Assembly: GCA_904063045.1 (NCBI GenBank)
Contig: CAJFCJ010000017.1
Location: 186,001 to 250,000, forward strand
Reading direction: 5' to 3'
DNA: 64,000 nucleotides
DNA from: Dimorphilus gyrociliatus
Taxonomy: Eukaryota > Annelida > Polychaeta > Dinophilidae
Shown: positions 57,791 through 64,000 of the stretch, piece by piece
How positions within the stretch are numbered: position 1 is the stretch's first letter
Layout of the letters: each line of letters begins with the position of its first letter
Position numbers and translations under genes: made by a program
The notes under the pieces: generated by a model
What the model was told of the DNA's origin: nothing
The model's input: only the letters and a program-made list of their open reading frames with translations
Database searches by the model: none

Positions 57791-59636
57791 TTATATCGAA
57801 TATAATATACCTTCAGAAGATGGAAGAACATTAACAACTTTACAATTTCTTTGGGAGTAGGTCTCCGTCGTCGATAAAACTCTCGATTGTTCTCGGCTAA
57901 TTGATCTATATTTATTTTTTGTTCAATGATATTGTGAATAGTATGAATTTTTAATTGAAAAGTATGACCTTATTTGTGTTGTATATGGATTGGAATTCTG
58001 AAAGAAATGTAATCTTATAGTATTGAAATTAGTTTCAAAGAAATTTACTGTTTCATTTTGTAGTTCATTAGCTTTCTTTTCATCCGATAAATTATTTAGT
58101 TTCAAATGTGATGTATACCTTGTACGACGATAAATAAATGATCAATTCGTTTAATTTATTAATAAAGGGTTTTACTGTGAATCCAATGATTGTTTTGATT
58201 TAGATGAAGCAGACGTTATAAGATGATAGGTTGAATATAAGAAATAACCAATTTGATATAAGGAAAATGGCCGAGTTTTCTTAGGGTTAAATCGTCTATG
58301 GAAAAAGAAGTCGTAAAGTAAAAGTATACTTTAAATTGAATTAACCTGGCATAATAGAGATGTCGTTCGAAATTAGAAGCTAATCCTAATTCTTCTTGTG
58401 ACTTTATCGAAGACGATGGTAGATCTTTAACTTTTACTATTGTTTCATCTGCTAAATCATTTGAAGCAGATGATTTTAGACATCCGTCGTTATCTTGTAA
58501 TCTATTTGTTCGTAAGCAAAATCGTTAGAACGAGGAGGTGTTACTATTTTATTCATTCTCTTTCTATCATTAATTATAAAAAAAAATGAAATTGAGCTTA
58601 CTGTTTATCTGGAGGAGTTTCATCCATCTCTGCAAGTTTTCCTTCATGGCACGATTCTTGACCGGAAACCGAAGAGGATATTGAAATATAGCTACTATTT
58701 ACAATTGCTTTGTCAGTTGTTTCCATGTTATCACTTTCCTCTTCCCTATTTAAAATTGACTTTGAACATGAAGTTCAATAAAGAGAAGATAAGGTGATAC
58801 CTTAAACGTAAAGATGAACAACATTTATCTAATACTGTTTTCTGTCCATCTTCAAGGTCAATTATCTCTTCGTTAGACGTAGGCAAAGCGTGAATTTTTG
58901 CTTGATTATCTCTCGTAAATAGTGAACATTTGAGCAAAATATATGCAAAACCTGCCAATAAATAGATGGAGGAGATAGAAAGACCAAACCTGGTATCGAA
59001 TTCAATACCATTATAAACAAAGACACTACTAGGCTTGTATACTTGGCACAATAACAGATTATTAACACTAGTATCCAAAAATTTGTAGTAATAAATACTT
59101 AAACCAAACAAATAGATATAATTGAACGTAATTAAAGACACGGAGATAATTATCCCTAAAGAATTGACATAATTTCCAAAACTTTCACAAGGACAAATAG
59201 AACAACAAACAATTATAAATATAAAAAATACAAATGTCAAAGCAACGTAAATAGTCATAAAATAAGGATATTTCCTGTAAAATGTTCAGTTTGTTTTGAA
59301 TAGAATGGAAGAAATGAGAAAAAAAAATGGGAGAAGGAAGGGGGAAAAGAAAGTTTCTCTTTAAACGAATTATTAGATTATTAGTATTTAAAAAATGTGT
59401 GCTTACGGTTTCATATAACTTGTAATAATGCATATTTTCTTTGTTGATTCAATAGTTTCAGTCTTATTTAGTTTATGAAACTTTCCCGAAGAATTTTTCT
59501 CAATTGCCATATAATTTTGTATTTCTGTAAAATCTTCTTGAGCTATTGCATAATGACAAATTGGACCTGACGAAGAAAGGAACAAGATAGTAAATATAGT
59601 TAAAGATTCCAACAGTACTTTGCAGACGGAATCCAT
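57791..59636 (-). CDS. Four-span membrane protein, paralogue 2, long tail
   Basis: Paralogue of the gene at 46 kb. Exon 1 is 59636-59400 (GPICHYAIAQEDFTEI, KICIITSYMKP) and exon 2 spans 59258-58800 with three spans and a cysteine loop (NLLLCQVYK). Unlike paralogue 1 it continues into at least four exons of Ser/Glu-rich cytosolic tail (EESDNMETTDK, GCLKSSASNDLADE, KLNNLSDEKKANEL and EQSRVLSTTETY), all with GT-AG junctions, ending TAA at 57793-57791. One intron near 58345-58130 is longer, about 220 bases. The tail end is uncertain because a donor-like GTATAT precedes the stop. Function is unknown. Confidence 0.62.
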
Positions 59637-60080
59637 TTTAGACTAGTTTTATCCTGCTGTTTTGCATTCTGTTTTGTAGTAGAAATCAATAACATCGCCA
59701 TAGATGACTATAAATAAGTCTCTCTCTCTTGTATATACCTCTCCATATTTCATAATGCAGTAAGCTAATACAATTCGTAAAAGATTTTTTCCGTTATATT
59801 TTAATATTAATTAATAGAAACGAATAGTTCAAGTTGGTAAAAGAAATAAAAATATGCATCATACTATCTTTTCTATTATCAAAGATAATCTGTCCTAAAA
59901 AGGGATTATCTCTAATCTATTCCTAAAATAATTTATCTCTAACCTATTCCCAAAATAAATTCATTTCTAGTAACAACAAAGAAACAACAGAGAAACAACA
60001 TTTCCGTAATTTCAAAATGCCTGAATATTTTACTTGAACATGTGAAAAAGTTTATTTTTCTTTAAAATTTTGAAAACTTC

Positions 60081-62186
60081 CTAGAACAGAAGTTTGAAAT
60101 TTTTTAATTTAATACTTTTATCATTATGACATTTCTCGTAGATGATAATCCTTTTTGAGAGAAAATCATTCATCTTATTCATATAATGACCAATTATTGT
60201 ATGCCGAAGTTGGGTTATTGAAGACGGAAGAGGGGAATTCTCAATACCGTCGCATATTTCTTCCATTTCCTCGGCTATCTCTACAATTTGCGAATCAGTC
60301 ATCTGAAGAAGTGGAAAGTAGTGGACGATTACAAATGTACATTATAAATGTCGAAAATAGTACAAACGTTCTTGAAGAAGTCTTCTTCGCATAGTTTATC
60401 GAACGCTATAGTAGTGCTCGTATGCCAAACCCAATGATCAATGTTAGAGGCAACGCTGCACTAAAAGGGAGTTAATTAATTAACCTATATACAACATATC
60501 TAACTACTTACTTACTTGAAAGAATGCGACAAACGATCGCAATAGTATAAAGAACATTATACTATTGGGAATAATCTATTATAAAGAGAAAATGTTACCT
60601 TTTAACAAGAGTATCTCAATTACAAACCTCAACAAACAACGCAAATTTATTATTTAATAAATGCATTAATTGATAATAGAAATAGGACCATGTATCGCTT
60701 GATATTCCCGTCATAGAACGAAATATATGAGCGCACGAAGTAATGGCCTTTATCCAAAAGAATGACTGGCTTGGATAGTAAATTGTTTCGTCTAATATTT
60801 TAAAATATCTTTGAAAGCATAAACCAAAAGTTTGATTTTCCGATATCGATAGATTTAATGGAAGAAACTTTTGATAATCCATAGTTTCCGATAGTATCTA
60901 ATTAATATGTAAATAGGTTAATTATAATTTGGGATATTTAACTAATAAAACGTATTTTACCTCCCAAATTAAAGCGCATTTCTTTAGATTAAGATGAACA
61001 TTCTTAACATTTTTACCATTATTCGTATAAAGTAACCTCTCTAATTGTAAGACGATATCTAGATTAACTTCTCCTTTCATGTTCTTTACTATATTCAAAA
61101 CATCTTCGTATTCGTGATCGTTTAATTTCTACGGAAGAAAAGAAGGTTTTTATCTTTTAAAGAAAGAAGGTCAATCACTTATTACGGAGAAAGATAGCAT
61201 ACCTTTTCTTTAAATGGTAATACTTCAGTTCTATTGTATATAAATACATTTCCTACATTCGATGCGATAACGAAATATTTCAAAAATGGTTTCTTAGCTA
61301 GAATCTCTCTGAAAAAGAAAGGTAAAGGAAGGAGGAGGAGAAGAAGAAGAACATTAAGGATATTATGGGAAAATATGGCAATTTTTAAATTAATTATCGC
61401 TCTTTATCACCTTCTATTAATAAACATTATATCACTTTCGTTATTTGTTAAGAATATGAATAATTTCTCTAAATTCCAATCCGAGTCCATAAAATAATTA
61501 CGAAAATAGTTATATGACGATAATTCAACAATTTTAATATTCAATTCTACAAGAGATTTCACTTTTCTCAAAGTTGAATATTCAATATTAGATTTTGAAT
61601 AATGGAAATATTTAAATACTTTTAAATAGTTCAAGTTTGTTAATTGATCAATACATCTAATTTTACATTTTTCAATATTAAACTCTTCCAAAAGAGGTAA
61701 TTCCGTACAGACTAGATTGAATGCAGTTGTATCAAAAGCCGAATGACTAACGTCCAATTTAAGTAGAGATTTACATTTTCTTAAATAATCTAAACTTCTA
61801 AATATACAATGCTTTCTATTGGAGAATGAGAATTGTTTAAGCCTATTCAAATCAACTAAATTATCCAATTCCTTTAAGGATTTAATCGTATAACAATTTC
61901 GTAGTTCAAGAATTTCTATTGGATGATTTTTTAAAAATTCAAAATTATGAATATTTCGAAGTTTATTTCCATGGATACTGAATTTGATTAATTGAGTTTT
62001 TAGTTGACTGAATAGTGCCAAATTATTAGCAGTTATCCCACAATCAATATCATCTAGATATTTTAGTATTGAAATTGCTAAATAGGAAGGTAATGTATAA
62101 TTTTTAAAGTTGCCTTTATAGAATATTTTCCCAAAGTTTATTGCTAAATACTGAAGAATTAAACTTTCTAAACTTGCTATTGTCAT
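60081..62186 (-). CDS. ZYG11/ZER1-like leucine-rich repeat protein
   Basis: The N-terminal 259-residue frame begins SLESLILQYLAINFGKIF, then LPSYLAISILKYLDD and NLALFSQLKTQLIKFSI, followed by LRRs (LKNHPIEILELRNCYTIKSL, LLKLDVSHSAFDTTAFNL). This layout and wording resemble ZYG11-type Cullin-2 substrate receptors, which have a VHL-box region, LRRs and C-terminal armadillo repeats. Further minus-strand exons follow at about 61130-60965 (NDHEYEDVLNIVKNMKGE), 60882-60620 (QTFGLCFQRYFKILDE), 60450-60340 (HWVWHTSTTIAFDKLC) and 60302-60081; joins look plausible but were not all proven. Assigned by similarity of pattern, not search. Confidence 0.55.
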
Positions 62187-63265
62187 ATTAATATTTTCAG
62201 AATTATGAAAAGTCTAACAATACCAACAAAATCTAATTGAAATTAATGTAAAAGAATCTTGTACAGATACTCTTCACCTTCAATATTTTACTACTTACTT
62301 CTTCGATTCAATTTCAATTCAATTCTTATAAATCAACAGTTCTATCTAGGCGTTTAATTACACCTTTTAATAATGAATATATTGCGAAAGATTAGTATTA
62401 CGAAATGCTGTTCGCTAATCAGAGCACAATTTGCTAAATGCCATAAAAAAGTTTTCGTTCGTCTGCTTTGGCCAATCAGCATTTACCTAACAAAAGAAAA
62501 GCTGATTATTTTAATTAAAATGAAAAATTCTTAAGTTTTACTTGGACGATTTTTATCGAAATTAATTAAAACAATAAATTGTTAATTACGTCATTGAATA
62601 ATTCTGTAATAAGTTAATAATTTAAAAATATTCAATTATATTTTTTAAGAAGGTAAAATAAAAAATTTTTTGGATGAAACTTTATTTTTTTTTAACTACC
62701 AGTTTTCAAATATATTTTACTTTTTTTTTATATTTATAAAACTTTTATTCTTAGTTTTCATCTTTTCCTCCTTCTCCTTACTTTCTTTATATAATTTATT
62801 TATCAAAACAAAGATATCAACAAGTTTGAATGAATTGAATGGAATATTTTAAAATGCTTAATTAAAGAGAAAATAATAATTTGACAAATCGAAGGAAGGG
62901 AAAACTTGCTCTTTTATCGTTACTATCTTAATAAATTAGGTTTTAATATCATAATATAGAATATATTGACTACAAACGTTCGCTTTTTAAAATATCCAAA
63001 CTTTCCTAATTGACTAATGCTTCGATGTTTCTCTTTAAACGCAAACAACAATGCTTGTACGATGAACATTTGAGTTTGTCGACGAGAGACGCATGAAGAC
63101 ATCAACATTAAAAAAGTTGACAATCTCTCGTCACGTGATAAGAAAGTTCGAAGAGGATCCTAATTCAAAAAATATATATTAGATATGTAATATATCTTAT
63201 ACTAAACAGTTAATAGGCCTAACTTTAATGTTGATTTTCTTATCAATATTATTTTTTTGTATACT
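62187..63265. other. Upstream region, no gene seen
   Basis: About 1.1 kb of AT-rich DNA beyond the ZYG11-like start and before the right-edge gene. Open frames at 62670-62852 and 62923-63123 are low in complexity and without motifs. Confidence 0.5.
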
Positions 63266-64000
63266 ATGACTATGCCATTATGGCAGTAACTTACTGCTAT
63301 ATTTTTTTAACTACAACATCATTTTTAGTCTCTCAAACGTTTTTTTGCTCAATTTTTTTATACTGGCTTCAACATATAGGAGAATCTTTTATCTATTTGC
63401 CAAATTTACAATTAATAGGGTTTGTTATAATATTGAAATAATCCATTTTAATTGAATATTAATTATCGTCAAAAAAAAACAACAACAACAATAGGTTAAT
63501 TATTTTACTTGTGTGGGCAGTATTAACTGGTTTCTATGTATGTTTTTCATGGATTTCATGGTTTTATCAACACTACAGGAGTTTATTTCCTAGAAATCTT
63601 TTAATCTTTTTACAAACTGCAGTCAGTTTCGTTTTTCTCTTAAAGAATATAAAGAGATTAAACTAATCAAGTATTTTTTATTTATTTATTAAATATAGGT
63701 CAATGAAGAAACTCATACTTTATTTAATTTTTTCGTAACGAGCTCTCAATTAGTTGCGCAGACATTCTTTTGTTCGGTATTCGTTTATTGGCTACAGCAG
63801 ATGAATATAACTGACGTTTACGCTCTACTATTGAAAAATATAGGGTTATTGTACAACTTATGCAATTTATTATATAAATTAATAATAGCCTTCTCTTAAT
63901 AGGTTAATTTTATTAAATATCATATCAATTTGTAATGGAATTTATACGGTTGGTTCATGGTTTCTTGATATTAAAAAGTACTTGGGGAAAAAGATACCTA
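63266..64000 (+). CDS. Multi-pass protein, tandemly duplicated exon pair, 3' partial
   Basis: Two related exon pairs. First: 63266-63415 (FLVSQTFFCSIFLYWLQHI) then 63495-63665 (RLIILLVWAVLTGFY, FPRNLL). Second: about 63702-63850 (LVAQTFFCSVFVYWLQQM) then from 63903 to the window edge (RLILLNIISICNGIYTVGSW). Both pairs share the same donor context ATAGG/GTT and acceptor AATAG/GTTAAT, so the phase is identical. The LQ-x-FF and G-x-Y...SW...P spacing is like the middle of FAR-17a/AIG1 (ADTRP) hydrolases, a weak assignment. Start, first exon and true gene number (one gene or two) are not visible. Confidence 0.45.

Noticed and set aside
1-64000. CRISPR arrays, bacterial operons, rRNA or tRNA genes
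   Set aside because: No regularly spaced short repeats, no rRNA words and no cloverleaf with A/B boxes that I could find; spliced genes show that this is animal nuclear DNA.

Overview
The window is nuclear DNA of an invertebrate animal: AT-rich, with spliced genes whose introns are mostly 50-70 bases, clean GT-AG junctions, intergenic microsatellites and transposon remnants. The gene repertoire (REJ/GPS receptor, NACHT-LRR receptor, TNFR-like receptors, caspase, STRA6, neuropeptide-type GPCR, globin with introns at the canonical B12.2 and G7.0 positions) is that of a lophotrochozoan-like bilaterian with a compact genome. A small annelid such as Dimorphilus is my guess; the species is not proven by the sequence.

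Region 1-20 kb, housekeeping-like genes: the 3' nine kilobases of a large REJ/GPS single-pass surface protein with a homogenised 174-bp cysteine-rich tandem repeat (+); glycine amidinotransferase (-); a single-exon SLC28 nucleoside transporter with an altered substrate motif and a (GGGA)n tract in its probable 3' UTR (+); a globin with a myristoylation-type N-terminus (+).

Region 20-39 kb, receptor cluster: after a dead Tc1-like transposase come five minus-strand, head-to-tail genes for small type I membrane proteins. Each has a signal peptide, TNFR-like cysteine-rich ectodomain and one membrane span. Two of them (29.3-30.2 and 34.9-35.8 kb) share 322 identical bases and flank a decayed BEL/Pao retroelement without a recognisable reverse transcriptase. 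The last one (36.6-38.5 kb) continues in frame, through introns of consistent phase, into a complete caspase domain with catalytic His and Cys. This apparent one-piece receptor-caspase is the outstanding finding.

Region 39-62 kb: a STRA6-like retinol transporter/receptor (-), an unassigned five-span membrane protein (-), two paralogous four-span membrane proteins (46 and 58-59.6 kb, -), a single-exon CARD-like/NACHT/LRR receptor of 1483 residues (-), a class A GPCR (+), a gag-like DUF1759-type ORF (+), a secreted protein with two PAN/apple modules (-), and a ZYG11-like LRR protein (-). The right edge holds a tandemly duplicated two-exon unit of a multi-pass protein (+), possibly FAR-17a/AIG1-like.

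Taken together, 24-52 kb looks like an innate-immunity or cell-death neighbourhood: surface receptors, one carrying its own protease, plus a cytosolic NLR. The functional link is inference from domain content and proximity.
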